Assembly: GCF_036577625.1 (NCBI RefSeq)
Contig: NZ_JARBDC010000090.1
Location: 1-64,000, forward strand
Source: Paenibacillus_AB sp036577625
GTDB lineage: Bacteria; Bacillota; Bacilli; Paenibacillales; NBRC-103111
Reading direction: 5' to 3'
DNA: 64,000 bases
Part shown: piece by piece, positions 48,632 through 58,621 of the stretch
Numbering within the stretch: position 1 is the first letter of the stretch
How the letters are laid out: each line of letters starts with the position of its first letter
Made by a program: the position numbers and the translations under genes
Notes under the pieces: model-generated
The model's database searches: none
Seen by the model: only the letters and a program-made list of their open reading frames with translations
What the model was told of the DNA's origin: nothing

Positions 48632-49339
48632 TCACATTCCTTTTTGCAAAACGATGAGCCCGTTCCAATACGTCGGATGGCCGTTGTCCGCCGTCGTTAC
48701 GTCGAGAAGGACGCGGTACTGTCCCGGGTACAGATTTATGAAATCGAACGTCGCCTGGCGGGGCTCCGGCCAGTTCGTATCGTCGACGAGGATGATGCAC
48801 CCGTCCGCGAAGTACGGCGACGCGTATTGCAGCCCCTGCAGCTGATTCATGTAATCGTGCGGGCCGTCGAAGAAATAGAGGCCGATCGGACTGCGGTGTA
48901 TGTTCGTAAAATAATCTTTGTAGTCCATGTCGTAAAACTGGTGCCCCGGACCTTTATGCTTGTTGAACCTATGCATGAATTCCGCTCGCGGGCCGCCGAA
49001 CTCCGAGAAGTTGTCGACGCCGATGCACGGTTTGCCGGGATTGTTCAGCAGCCCGGCCAGGAAGGAAAATCCGTTCCATACCCCCACGTTGACGAAGCAT
49101 TGGTTCGGCGGAAGCTGGGAGACGACCCGATTGATGATCGAGCCGATCGCGAAGGAGGACATTTTCGGCATTTGCCAGATGCCGGCCATCGCGGTTCTCA
49201 TTTTCGCCTCGTCCGCGGGCAGCACGGTGTTGGAAAATTCGAACGCGGCGTCGGTCCCGTACATTTTGTCCTGCGGCACCGGCGTTCCGGGCTGCACGTA
49301 CCGGAACGAAATTCCTTTAATAAACTCTTCGTTCGTCAT
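48632..49339 (-). CDS. class I SAM-dependent methyltransferase (Methyltransf_24 type)
   Basis: A 235-residue protein with a Rossmann-like start (NQCFVNVGVWNGFSFLAGLL), PCIGVDNFSEFGG, GLYFFDGPHDYMNQLQGLQY and IILVDDTNWPEPRQATFDF. These match the cephalosporin-hydroxylase/CmcI-type methyltransferases common in polysaccharide clusters. The ATG at 49339 is the only likely start, with a rather distant GAGGGG site. It is the first gene of the unit that continues with two GT61 genes. Confidence 0.8.
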   Translation of the reverse strand: MTNEEFIKGISFRYVQPGTPVPQDKMYGTDAAFEFSNTVLPADEAKMRTAMAGIWQMPKMSSFAIGSIINRVVSQLPPNQCFVNVGVWNGFSFLAGLLNNPGKPCIGVDNFSEFGGPRAEFMHRFNKHKGPGHQFYDMDYKDYFTNIHRSPIGLYFFDGPHDYMNQLQGLQYASPYFADGCIILVDDTNWPEPRQATFDFINLYPGQYRVLLDVTTADNGHPTYWNGLIVLQKGM

Positions 49340-49631
49340 AATTGAAGCATTTCCCCTCTCGCAAAATGACATATGCCGTTCAACCATTCCAGTACATGCG
49401 GCTTGGCCGGAAAGAGCAACCGATATTTGCCATTGGAACATCGCCCTTTTTCTTCCTTATCCCTCCAATTCAGGCAAAGTTCAGGGCCGTCTTTCCTTCT
49501 CTTATCCTATGACGGCTAGCGGAAGATGATTGGACATGTCGCCCCGACCATCCGTCTAAACATTCCGACAATTCTAGCATACAGTAGAAGAGACAACCGT
49601 TTGGCCGTTACGGCGACTGGAGGAACCGACT

Positions 49632-50609
49632 ATGAAAATATCGGTAGTGATGGCGGTATATAACGGGGCGGCTTATTTGGAGAGATCGGTGAACAGCATT
49701 CTCGCCCAAACGTACGGCAATTTCGAATTCATTATCGTTGACGACGGATCGACGGACCGGACGTGGGACATTCTCTCCCGCTTTTCCGACAGCCGGATCC
49801 GAACATGCCGCTTGCCCGCGAACTGCGGCACCCCGACCGCCTTGAATATCGCGGTGGAGGAGGCGGAAACGGAATGGATCGCCGTACAGGACGCCGACGA
49901 CATAAGCGTTCCCGAACGGCTCGCCGTGCAGGCGGAATATATTCGGAACAATCCCGAGCTGATCGCGGTCGGCGCGAAAATATCGTGCTTCGGCGAAGAC
50001 GATATCGACCCGAAGCGTCTTCGCCGCGCGGAGTCGAATCTCAATTACGGCTTAAGCCGCGAGGAGCTTTATAGAAACCGTTACTTCGTATGCGCGATGT
50101 GCCACGGCACGGCGATGTATTCGAGAACGCGCTTTTTCAAAGCCGGTGGCTACGATCCGGAATATCGGATTACGCACGATTACGACTTGTGGCTCAAAAT
50201 GTTTCAGCTCGGACCGATCGAGAAAATCGACCGGGTGCTGTACCGGTACCGGGTCCATTCCGGCTCGCTTTCCCACCATGACGGCATGGCGACCTACATC
50301 GAGAAGCTGATATGCTGCATCCGCCGAATACGCCAATTCGAATACGGCCGCCGCTCCGGTCCGATCGACTTGATCGTATTCGCGAACAAAGGCATATGCC
50401 GAATCATGGCGAACGACGTCATCCCGCATTGCCCGGCGCGGGTTCGTGCTTACTTCGAAGACGAGACGCAGGCCGAATACGCCTGGGAGCTTTTCAAAGG
50501 AGGCAAGGCCGACGGAATCGCTCTGCTTCAATCGCCGCACCGGAACGCCTTGAACGGCTTTTTCCTGAGGAAGGGGATGGTCATGAACAAAAATTTGTTT
50601 CTGTTGTGA
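49632..50609 (+). CDS. glycosyltransferase family 2 protein
   Basis: A 325-residue GT2 enzyme: ISVVMAVYNGAAYLERSVNS at 3-22, FIIVDDGSTDRTW near 38, WIAVQDADDISVPERLAVQ near 84 (DAD metal site) and ITHDYDLWLKM near 180 (acceptor-side HDYDL). It is alone on the plus strand between two minus-strand blocks of the glycan cluster. It ends close to a convergent hairpin. Confidence 0.9.
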   Translation: MKISVVMAVYNGAAYLERSVNSILAQTYGNFEFIIVDDGSTDRTWDILSRFSDSRIRTCRLPANCGTPTALNIAVEEAETEWIAVQDADDISVPERLAVQAEYIRNNPELIAVGAKISCFGEDDIDPKRLRRAESNLNYGLSREELYRNRYFVCAMCHGTAMYSRTRFFKAGGYDPEYRITHDYDLWLKMFQLGPIEKIDRVLYRYRVHSGSLSHHDGMATYIEKLICCIRRIRQFEYGRRSGPIDLIVFANKGICRIMANDVIPHCPARVRAYFEDETQAEYAWELFKGGKADGIALLQSPHRNALNGFFLRKGMVMNKNLFLL

Positions 50610-50641
50610 GAATCCCGTCCAAATCGGCGATTCGACACGAC

Positions 50642-50671
50642 AAAGCCGGGACGTCCCGCGCCCCGGCTTCC
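50642..50671. terminator. hairpin between convergent glycosyltransferase and dehydrogenase genes
   Basis: AAGCCGGG pairs with CCCGGCTT around a GC-rich loop. T runs are poor on both sides, so termination may be weak. Confidence 0.5.
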
Positions 50672-50682
50672 CTCGCCACTCG

Positions 50683-52016
50683 CTACCACAACAAACCTTT
50701 ATAATTCCCGAAATCCGAAAGAGCCCCCGGCACCCCCGCCAGGTCGACGACGACTTTCGTAGGAAGCGCGCTCTTCGCAAACTCGACGTATTGTTCGTTT
50801 TTCCGGGCTACGACGATCAGCTCGGCGAACCGGCCCACTTCCTCCAATTCCGGCTCCATCAACCGGATCAGATGAGGGACGGCCGTCTCCAAATATTCGT
50901 TGCTCGCCCCGATCCGAAGGGAATCCTCCACGTTTTTGTCATGGATGCGAATATCGTACCCTTTCCCGAGAAGTCGTTCCAGCAGCTTCACGATCGGACT
51001 TTCGCGCAAATCGTCGGTTCCTTCCTTGAAGGCGAGGCCGAGAACGCCTATGCGCATCCGGCCTTCGGCGACGATCAAATCGACCGCCCTGTCGATATGC
51101 ATGTCGTTGCTTCTCTCGATGGCCGGCAGAACGGCCGTTTCCACATGCCGCGACCGCGCGATCGCGTTAATGGCCCGGACGTCCTTCGGCAGGCACGAGC
51201 CGCCGTACGCAAAGCCGGGCTTCAAGTAAGCGGGCGAAATGTTCAGCTGCCGGTCGCGGCAAAAAACTCCATCACCTGCACCGGATCGATTCCGAGCGAG
51301 CGGCAAATGGCTCCGATTTCATTCGCGAATACGACTTTCAAGGCATGGAACGAATTGCCCGCGTATTTGATCATTTCCCCGACCTCGCGGTCCGTTTCGA
51401 CGATCGGCGCGCGAATGCCTTCGTATAAACGGCGGAGCGCGGCCGACGCCGTCTCGCTGTCCGTACCGATCAGCGTGTACGGCGGGTTGAAGTAATCCGC
51501 GATACTCGACCCTTCGCGCAAAAATTCGGGATTGCTGACGACGGCGAAATCCCGGTAGGCCCGCTTTCCGGATTCGGCGAGCAAAGCTTCGAACGCGCTC
51601 CCCGTTCCCGGAGGAACCGTCGAACGAATGACGACCGTCAAAAACCGTTCCCGCTCCGCGATCGCTTCCTTGATCTGTCCGGCCACTTGCCATAAATGGG
51701 ACAGGTCGGGTTCCCCGTACTTGTTCGACGGCGTCCCGACGCAGATCATGCAGATGTCGGACCGGTCCAGCGCCTCTCTCATGTTCGGCGTAGCGGACAG
51801 CCGCCCGCTGCGGCTCTGCTCCATGATCAGGGAGGCGATGCCTTCGTCGACGATCGTCGGCAAGCCTTCGTTGATCAGCCGCACTTTTTTTTCGTTCACG
51901 TCGACCCCGATGACGCGATGTCCCATATGCGCCAAACATCCGGCAGAGACGCATCCGACATAACCGAGGCCGATGACCGTGACCGTAAACGACGTTTGTT
52001 CAACCGTCATGTCCAT
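50683..52016 (-). pseudogene. nucleotide-sugar 6-dehydrogenase (GDP-mannose/UDP-glucose type), frameshifted
   Basis: Two frames together encode one full-length dehydrogenase. The first (52016 to 51243) has VIGLGYVGCVSAGCLAHMGH, CVGTPSNKYGEPDL and SNPEFLREGSS, and breaks off after VQVMEFFAATGS. The second (to 50683) continues with RDRQLNISPAYLKPGFAYGG, SCLPKDVRA (catalytic Cys) and GVLGLAFKEGTDDLRESP. Adding one T to the six-T run at 51261-51266 joins them as VMEFFCRDRQLNIS and gives about 444 residues, the normal size. It is the last gene after four glycosyltransferases. The start may be the Met two codons later. A sequencing error, a recent mutation or slippage could explain it. Confidence 0.85.
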
Positions 52017-52039
52017 TCCCCATTCCTAAGATGCTCAGG

Positions 52040-53140
52040 CTATACGAGAACTTCGGCAAATTTGGTCAGCTCCCGGGCCACCTTGCGCGCCGTCGCTTTC
52101 CTGCTGAACTTGAGCAGCAGCTCCTTGCGCGCCCATGCGGCCCGTTCCTTGACCTCCGCCTTCCGCATGAAGACGGCCCGCATTTTGTCGCGCAAGTCGC
52201 TCTTGGACGGCTCCGCCCAAACGTGTCCGATAAACGCGGGATTTTCGTTATCCATAATTTCCACGAACTGTTCGACCTGGATAAGCTCCGCATTGCGGGA
52301 GTTCATAAAATCGACCTGCCCGCTCCAATTCGTGCCGATGACCGGCAGTTCCATCAGCATCGCTTCGAAAAACGGCCTGCCCCAGCCTTCCCCGCGGGTC
52401 GGAAGCACGAAGGCGTCGCACGCGCGGTACAGCTGAAGCAGCTCTTCCGTCGACAGCATCTGGTCGATGATGTAGACGGGCGGTTTATCGCGCTTCGGCT
52501 TCGGATGCGACTCGATCTGCTCGATCAGCAGGTTCACCTTGTTGTTGTCCCTGATTTTGATGACGAGCGCGACGTCGTCGCCCGCGGAAAACTCGTCAAG
52601 GAAAGCGTCCAGCAGCACGTCATACCCTTTGCGCCGTTTCAGGTCGAAGACGGACAAAAAACGGAACGGCTCCCGCACCGGCAGCGGCAGCGCCGGGCCG
52701 CCCGGCGTAAATCGGTCTGTGTCGAAAAAATTCGGTATTAACCGGATCGGCACGTTGACGCCCGAATTGATAAACGTCGTTTTGTTAAACGTGCTCTGAA
52801 CCCACACTTCGTCGAAGCTGTTCAGCTCGGGCACCCAGCTGTCCGGTATGCGGTCCGTCTCGAAGGTGGTCCGGGCGATATTGACGCGAAATTCGGGCCT
52901 GCGGCGAACGTAGGAGCCGACCCAATTGTACAAATAAATATCGTTCGAGCCGAGCTTCGTCGTTTCGAACGAAGCGATGAAGCGCGCCTCCTCCGGTTCG
53001 AGCAGCTTATGCCTCTCGTCCGCATCCCTCGCCTCGATGCGGACGCGGAAGCCGGCCTCGTGCAGCATGCGCAGCAAAATCCGGTTCCCTTCCGCCAGTC
53101 CGTGCCCGTTATAAAAGATGCCTTCCAGGAGCACATTCAC
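52040..53140 (-). CDS. GT4/GT1-like glycosyltransferase (tandem array, copy 4)
   Basis: A 366-residue GT-B glycosyltransferase. It shares with the three upstream paralogues the start (M)NVLLEGIFYNGHGLAEGNR, the block ARTTFETDRIPDSWVPELN, FLSVFDLKRRKGYDVLLDAF, the nucleotide-binding CDAFVLPTRGEGWGRPFFEA and a C-terminal WAEPSKSDLRDKMRAVF. The GTG at 53140 matches the other starts and has AAGGAGG 12 bases upstream. It lies 23 bases before the broken dehydrogenase gene. Confidence 0.87.
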   Translation of the reverse strand: MNVLLEGIFYNGHGLAEGNRILLRMLHEAGFRVRIEARDADERHKLLEPEEARFIASFETTKLGSNDIYLYNWVGSYVRRRPEFRVNIARTTFETDRIPDSWVPELNSFDEVWVQSTFNKTTFINSGVNVPIRLIPNFFDTDRFTPGGPALPLPVREPFRFLSVFDLKRRKGYDVLLDAFLDEFSAGDDVALVIKIRDNNKVNLLIEQIESHPKPKRDKPPVYIIDQMLSTEELLQLYRACDAFVLPTRGEGWGRPFFEAMLMELPVIGTNWSGQVDFMNSRNAELIQVEQFVEIMDNENPAFIGHVWAEPSKSDLRDKMRAVFMRKAEVKERAAWARKELLLKFSRKATARKVARELTKFAEVLV

Positions 53141-53163
53141 GCCTGTTCCGTACCTCCTTGCTG

Positions 53164-54252
53164 TCAAGCGTATTTATCCAGCGCCATTACGACCCGTTCG
53201 GTCAATCGATCCAGTCCGTATTGCTCGAGCAGCAGCGCGCGCGCCTTGCGGCCGGTCGCTTTCGCTTCCGTCCGGTGCTCCGCGACATACCTCATCTTCT
53301 TCTGCAAATCGCCGAGCGAAGGCTCCGCCCAATAATGCCCGTTGAACATCGGGACTTCGTTGTTCTCGATCCGGATCAGCCGTTCCACTTCGACCAAGTA
53401 CGAATTGTCTTCGTTCATGAATTCGGTTTGCCCGCTCCAGTTCGTCCCGATCGTCGGCAATTCCATCAGCATCGCCTCGAAAAACGGCCTCCCCCAGCCT
53501 TCCCCCCGGGAAGGGAGCACGAAGGCGTCGCACGCCCGGTACAAGCCCAGCAGCTCCTGCACGGTCAGCATTTGAGCGATGATATAGACCGGCGGCTTCT
53601 CGCCTCTCGCCTTCGGGTGCTCGCTCACGATCGCCTCCAGTCTGGCGGCGTCGTTCTCACCGCGAATTTTGACGACGAGCGCTACGGAATCTTCCGGGGA
53701 AAATTCGTTCAGAAACGCCCGCAGCAGCAAATCGTAGCCTTTGCGAAGCTGCATGTCGAACACGGACAGGAACAGGAACGGCTCCGTCGCGGGCAGCGGC
53801 AATCGTTCGCCTGCGGGCTCGTATTCGCCTACGTCGAAAAAGTTGGGCACCAGCACGAGCGGCACTTGAACGCCCGAGCCGCGAAACGAAACGAGGTTGA
53901 ACGAGCACTGCAGCCAAAGCTCGTCGAAACGGTTCAGCTCCGGTATCCAGAAATCCGGGATGCGATCCGTTTCGAACGTCGTACGGGCGATATTGACGCG
54001 AAAATCGGGACGGATGCGGACATCGGAGCCGACCGTGTTGCAAATGTAGACATCGTTTGCGGAAAGGGGGGTTTGCTCGAACGAGGCGATGTACCGGATT
54101 TCGTCCTCGGACAGGAACAGCCGTTTATCCGCACGGTCTCTCGCCGAAATTCGCACCCGGTAACCCGCCCGGTCCAAAATGCGGAGCAAGATCCGGTTGC
54201 CCTCCGCGAACCCGTGTCCGTTATAAAACATGCCGTCAAGCAAAATATTCAC
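53164..54252 (-). CDS. GT4/GT1-like glycosyltransferase (tandem array, copy 3)
   Basis: A 362-residue paralogue: MNILLDGMFYNGHGFAEGNR, ARTTFETDRIPDFWIPELN, FLSVFDMQLRKGYDLLLRAF, CDAFVLPSRGEGWGRPFFEA and WAEPSLGDLQKKMRYV. The start is GTG at 54252, since all four paralogues begin alike; the frame stays open to 54522 but only overlaps the region of the upstream gene. It is followed by copy 4 after 23 bases. The sugar donor cannot be told. Confidence 0.87.
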   Translation of the reverse strand: MNILLDGMFYNGHGFAEGNRILLRILDRAGYRVRISARDRADKRLFLSEDEIRYIASFEQTPLSANDVYICNTVGSDVRIRPDFRVNIARTTFETDRIPDFWIPELNRFDELWLQCSFNLVSFRGSGVQVPLVLVPNFFDVGEYEPAGERLPLPATEPFLFLSVFDMQLRKGYDLLLRAFLNEFSPEDSVALVVKIRGENDAARLEAIVSEHPKARGEKPPVYIIAQMLTVQELLGLYRACDAFVLPSRGEGWGRPFFEAMLMELPTIGTNWSGQTEFMNEDNSYLVEVERLIRIENNEVPMFNGHYWAEPSLGDLQKKMRYVAEHRTEAKATGRKARALLLEQYGLDRLTERVVMALDKYA

Positions 54253-54347
54253 CGCTTCCCACACCTCTTTCCTTGGCGATTCGATTCGAAAGAGCCCGGT
54301 TCGTTCGCCGTATCGGCGGCATGCGGCTTTTCCGAACCGAAACCGGC

Positions 54348-55451
54348 TTATCGCTTTCGGAACTTTTCGAGTTCGGCCTTCACTTTCCGCTCCACGGACG
54401 CCATGTTGTATTTTTCCAGCAGCTCTTTGAGGGCGCGCTTGCCGACCGCCTTCGCTTCGCTCCGGTGCTCGTAGACGTGCCGCATTTTTTTCCGCAAATC
54501 TTCGACGGAGGGCTCCGCCCATTTATGACCGTTGTACATGGCGTAGTCCGGGTTGTTTTTGATCCGGACGAGCCGCTCCACTTCGACGGGATACGAATTG
54601 CGCTCGTTCATATATTCGGCCTGCCCGCTCCAGTCCGTGGCGATCGTCGGCATCGCCATGATCATCGCCTCGAAGATCGGTCTCCCCCAGCCTTCGCCGC
54701 GGGTCGGCAGGACGAAAGCGTCGCACGCGCGGTACAGGGAGAGCAGCTCGGGAGTCGGCATCATGCGGTCGACGATATGAACCGTCGGCCGTTTGGAAGC
54801 GGGCTTCGAATGGGCCTCGAGCTCCCGGATCAGCCGGGGCGTCTCATCGGGGCCGCGAACCTTGATGACGAGCGCCGTATCGTCCTTCGGGCCGAATTCG
54901 TCCAAATAGGCGCGGATGAGCAGGTCGTATCCTTTCCGCTCGCACAGCTGGAATACCGACAAAAATTTGTAGCTATCCTCCCGAAGCGGCAGCTGCATCT
55001 CGTCGCCCTTCAAGACGTACCGCTTGTCGTCGAAAAAATAAGGGATGAAGCGGAGCGGCACTTTCACCCCGGAATCCCGGAACGTCTTGATATTGAAGCG
55101 GCATTGGACCCAAACCTCGTCGAATTTGTTCAAAATCGGCACCCAGTCGGCCGGAATGCGGTCCGTTTCGAACGTCGTATGCCCGATATTTACGCGAAAA
55201 TCGGGTCTGGCCCCCATCCGGAAGCCGACGTCGCGATTGAGAAAAATGTCGTTGCTTGTTAAGGCGGTCGACTCCAAATGCCGGATATAGCGATACTCCT
55301 TATCCGTAAGGGCGATCTTGCGTTCCCTATTAAAATCCCGGGGGAGCGCCTTGACGTTGTAGCCGGACCGGTGCAGCATATGGAGCAGCACCCGGTTCCC
55401 TTCGGCGTACCCTTTTCCGTTATAAAAAAATCCTTTCATCAAAATGTTCAA
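54348..55451 (-). CDS. GT4/GT1-like glycosyltransferase (tandem array, copy 2)
   Basis: A 367-residue paralogue, the most diverged of the four: MNILMKGFFYNGKGYAEGNR, GHTTFETDRIPADWVPILN, FLSVFQLCERKGYDLLIRAY, CDAFVLPTRGEGWGRPIFEA and WAEPSVEDLRKKMRHV. The start is TTG at 55451 with only a weak ribosome site, which may mean poor expression or coupling to copy 1, 42 bases upstream. Confidence 0.86.
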   Translation of the reverse strand: MNILMKGFFYNGKGYAEGNRVLLHMLHRSGYNVKALPRDFNRERKIALTDKEYRYIRHLESTALTSNDIFLNRDVGFRMGARPDFRVNIGHTTFETDRIPADWVPILNKFDEVWVQCRFNIKTFRDSGVKVPLRFIPYFFDDKRYVLKGDEMQLPLREDSYKFLSVFQLCERKGYDLLIRAYLDEFGPKDDTALVIKVRGPDETPRLIRELEAHSKPASKRPTVHIVDRMMPTPELLSLYRACDAFVLPTRGEGWGRPIFEAMIMAMPTIATDWSGQAEYMNERNSYPVEVERLVRIKNNPDYAMYNGHKWAEPSVEDLRKKMRHVYEHRSEAKAVGKRALKELLEKYNMASVERKVKAELEKFRKR

Positions 55452-55493
55452 AGCGTCACCGTTCTTTCCGAAAACTGTATTTTTTTCGTCCGG

Positions 55494-56579
55494 TTAACGG
55501 AATTTGTCCAGCTCTGCGGTCACCTTCCGCGACGTTTCCTCCATCGAATACGCGGACAGCAGCTCGGCTCGCGCCTTTTTCCCGACCGCCCGGGCGGCGT
55601 CGCGGTTTTCGAACACGTAACGCATGTTTCGCTGCAAATCGGTAACGGAAGGCTCCGCCCAATAATGTCCGGCCAGCTCCGGCTTATTTTTCACTTCCAC
55701 GAGCCGTTCGACCTTCACCGGAAACGAGTTGCCTTCGTTCATAAATTCCGTCTGCCCGCTCCAGGCCGTTCCGATCACGGGCATTTCCATAAGCATCGCT
55801 TCGAAAAAAGGCCGTCCCCAGCCTTCCCCGCGCGAAGGTAGGACGAAGCAGTCGCAAGAGCGGTACAGCCGGATCAAATCGGACCCGTTGAACATCCGGT
55901 CGATCACGTGGACGAGCGGACGTTCCCTACGGGGCTTCGGATGGGCCCGCACGATGTCGTGCAGCTTCGACACGTATTTGCCGCTGCGCACCTTGATGAT
56001 CAGCGCCGCGTCGTCCCTGCCCGAAAATTCGTTCAGAAAGGCGCGCAGCAGCACGTCGTACCCTTTCCTCTCCTTTAAATCGAAAACGGACAGGAACAAG
56101 AACGATTTCCCCACGTTCAGCGGCATTTTGTCGCCTTCCGGACGGAACTGGCTTTCGTCGAAAAAGTTCGGGATGAGCCGGATCGGCACGGTCACTCCGG
56201 ACCTGGAGAAGGTGTGCCGGTTGAAGGAGCACTGCACCCAAACCTCGTCGAATTTGTTCAGCTCGCCAACCCACGATTGCGGGATTCGGTCCGTTTCGAA
56301 CGTGGTGCGGACGATATTTACGCGGAATTCCGGGTTATGCCGGACCTCGGAGCCGATCCAATTGCACAAGAACAGGTCGCGCGTCGGCAGCGGAGTCTGT
56401 TCGAACGCACGCAAATAGTCCGTTTCTTCGGGAGACAGCACTTGCTGCTTCATCCATTTTTTATCGATCGGACGGATCCTCACCGCATGACCGGCCCGCT
56501 CCAGGATGCGCAGCAAAATGCGATTTCCTTCGGCCAAACCGTGTCCGCTGTAAAATGCCCCTTCCAATAAAATGTTCAT
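55494..56579 (-). CDS. GT4/GT1-like glycosyltransferase (tandem array, copy 1)
   Basis: A 361-residue GT-B enzyme, first of four tandem paralogues: MNILLEGAFYSGHGLAEGNR, VRTTFETDRIPQSWVGELN, FLSVFDLKERKGYDVLLRAF, CDCFVLPSRGEGWGRPFFEA and WAEPSVTDLQRNMRYVFE. The EGWGRPFFEA block is the donor-sugar site of the GT4 fold. It starts 18 bases after the methyltransferase gene, so the whole run 57206-50683 is likely one operon. Confidence 0.88.
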   Translation of the reverse strand: MNILLEGAFYSGHGLAEGNRILLRILERAGHAVRIRPIDKKWMKQQVLSPEETDYLRAFEQTPLPTRDLFLCNWIGSEVRHNPEFRVNIVRTTFETDRIPQSWVGELNKFDEVWVQCSFNRHTFSRSGVTVPIRLIPNFFDESQFRPEGDKMPLNVGKSFLFLSVFDLKERKGYDVLLRAFLNEFSGRDDAALIIKVRSGKYVSKLHDIVRAHPKPRRERPLVHVIDRMFNGSDLIRLYRSCDCFVLPSRGEGWGRPFFEAMLMEMPVIGTAWSGQTEFMNEGNSFPVKVERLVEVKNKPELAGHYWAEPSVTDLQRNMRYVFENRDAARAVGKKARAELLSAYSMEETSRKVTAELDKFR

Positions 56580-56597
56580 GCCCCGTATCTCCTTAGC

Positions 56598-57206
56598 TTA
56601 CGGCTCTTCCATCACTTTTTGGCAAACCCACAGTCCCTTCGACTTTACTTTGACGTACCATTTCGGCAGCTCCGAAACGAGCTTCGTCGGCCCCTGCCAC
56701 GTGTTGACGTCATGAAAGGCGATGTATCCGCCGGTCGCGACCATCGGACTCCAATACTCGAAATCTTCCCGGACAGCCGCATAGCGGTGGGACGCGTCGA
56801 TAAACAGCAGCCCGATCTTCGACTTCCTCCGCCACTTCCGCGAAGCGTCCACCGTTTTCATCCGGATCGGCTCCACGTACTCTTCCAGTCCGAACCTCCG
56901 CAAATTTTCCTTGAATTCGTCCAGCACTTCGTCCGGATAATCGAGCGGCTTGCCGGACGGCTTCCAGCTCCACAAGTCGACCGCATGCACCCTTCCTTCC
57001 CCTCTGTCCTTTACCGCGCAGGACAGCCAGCATGTCGATTTGCCTTTCCAGGAGCCGAGCTCGACAATCGTCGGAACGGGCGCTTTGAACCGGGCCAGCC
57101 GGTAAAGCGTCTCGCCTTCGTTGCGTTCCAGCCAGCCGGGTACCGACGAAACCATCCTGTGAATGCTTTCGATCCGTTCGTCGATCCAGTCTTTCTCCGA
57201 AGACAT
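56598..57206 (-). CDS. class I SAM-dependent methyltransferase (Methyltransf_24 type)
   Basis: A 202-residue protein: PTIVELGSWKGKSTCWLSCA near 45-64 (SAM site), RVHAVDLWSWKPSG, KIGLLFIDASHRYAAVREDF (acidic metal/SAM residues) and GGYIAFHDVNTWQGPTKLV. It is a typical small methyltransferase of glycan clusters. The ATG at 57206 follows GGAGGG; an earlier start to 57248 is unsupported. It is the first gene of the minus-strand glycosyltransferase operon and diverges from the plus-strand operon at 57434. Confidence 0.86.
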   Translation of the reverse strand: MSSEKDWIDERIESIHRMVSSVPGWLERNEGETLYRLARFKAPVPTIVELGSWKGKSTCWLSCAVKDRGEGRVHAVDLWSWKPSGKPLDYPDEVLDEFKENLRRFGLEEYVEPIRMKTVDASRKWRRKSKIGLLFIDASHRYAAVREDFEYWSPMVATGGYIAFHDVNTWQGPTKLVSELPKWYVKVKSKGLWVCQKVMEEP

Positions 57207-57433
57207 AAAATCCCTCCTGCGCATAGTAAATCTGTGCTCGCCAGACATGTTCCCATCTTATGACGGAGGGAACATGCCCGTCATACGAAAACGGCCGGCC
57301 GGACGAAAATGTGCATCTGGACCATAAGCGCCGTCAAGTTTTGCAGACGGACCCGTTCCATTTGCCGGGTCCGTCCGGCTTGCCCGAACATATACAAATA
57401 GCGATTGCGATTTCCGCTCGAAGGAAGGGATGG

Positions 57434-58558
57434 TTGACATTGGGCGTTACGAAGGAGCTGCAGCCGCCGAAAAGCCGTTATCGTTCGCCGGACGAATGGT
57501 TGCGGTCGGCGGGGCTCGAGCGCGACAAGTTTTTCAAATCGTTTTACAAATCCGATCCGATTCGGTTAAACGGTCCGAAAGGGCTGGAAAATCCCGTCCA
57601 CTGGATGTACCGTTCGCTGCAAAGCCGGAAATGGAAGCAGCGGAAAGGGTATGTCTTCATCATGCCCGGAGGGCGAATATGCCGCTCCAGATGCACGATC
57701 CTGACGCCGGATCATAAGGAAATGTGGGATTTGTCGTGGCTCGTCAACCGCGCCGCGAACGACCCCGACCTCCGCAAGCTTTCCCGGCTCCCGCCGCTCC
57801 GTTCGACCGATCAGACGGTGGCGCTTCTGGGCATGCGGGAAAGCGGAATTTACTATCACTGGATGGTCGACGTGCTGCCGCGGTTTCATCTGCTCCGGAA
57901 GCTGGGCATTCCGGCGGACAAGTACGTGCTCAACGGAGGCTGGCTGGCGCCGTTTCAGTTCGAGACGCTGGATACGCTCGGCATCCCCCGCGATCGTCTC
58001 CTGTTCAGCGACGACCAGATGCACCTGAAGGCGAAGCTGCTGCTGGTGCCCGGATGCGAATTCGGCATCGTTCCGAAATGGGCGCTCGATTATGTGCGCC
58101 GCGAGCTGATGGAGAAGCCGGGAATCCGGCCGTCTGGCGAGCGCAAGCGAATATACATTAGCCGGGCGAAGGCGAGCAAGCGTAAATTGCTCAACGAAGC
58201 CGAGCTGACGGCCATCTTGAGCCGGTACGGCTTTCGCAGCGTCGAATTGGAGTCGATGAAGGTGGCCGATCAGATCCGTTTGTTCGCATCGGCGGACATC
58301 GTCGTCGGCCCGCATGGCGCGGGGCTGACGAATCTGATGTTTTGCAGGCCGGGCACGAAAGTGATCGAATTGTTTTCCCCGAACCATATGCATACGTGCT
58401 ATCCGGTCATCAGCAACCATATGGGGCTCGACCATTATTACTTGGTCGGGGTCGGCAAACGGCCGCCGGAATTCGTCAATCCGCGCCTTCATTCCGACGA
58501 TATCCGCATCGACCCGGGCGAGTTCAAGAACATCCTGAAACTTGCCGGGGTGAAGTGA
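57434..58558 (+). CDS. glycosyltransferase family 61 protein
   Basis: A protein of about 374 residues of the GT61/DUF563 type: ESGIYYHWMVDVLPRFHLLR, RIYISRAKASKRKLLNEAEL, VVGPHGAGLTNLMFCRPGTK and IELFSPNHMHTCYPVISNH. The start is taken as TTG at 57434, after AAGGAAGGGA, which gives a length equal to its paralogue at 60130-61251; TTG at 57440 is an alternative and the frame is open to 57260. It heads the plus-strand operon GT61-GT34-GT34-GT61. Confidence 0.86.
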   Translation: MTLGVTKELQPPKSRYRSPDEWLRSAGLERDKFFKSFYKSDPIRLNGPKGLENPVHWMYRSLQSRKWKQRKGYVFIMPGGRICRSRCTILTPDHKEMWDLSWLVNRAANDPDLRKLSRLPPLRSTDQTVALLGMRESGIYYHWMVDVLPRFHLLRKLGIPADKYVLNGGWLAPFQFETLDTLGIPRDRLLFSDDQMHLKAKLLLVPGCEFGIVPKWALDYVRRELMEKPGIRPSGERKRIYISRAKASKRKLLNEAELTAILSRYGFRSVELESMKVADQIRLFASADIVVGPHGAGLTNLMFCRPGTKVIELFSPNHMHTCYPVISNHMGLDHYYLVGVGKRPPEFVNPRLHSDDIRIDPGEFKNILKLAGVK

Positions 58559-58621
58559 GAAGATGACCGAAAAGCCGGCGATTTGGGGAACGACCCTTAC
58601 TACGCCGTTAGGAGGTGCCGC

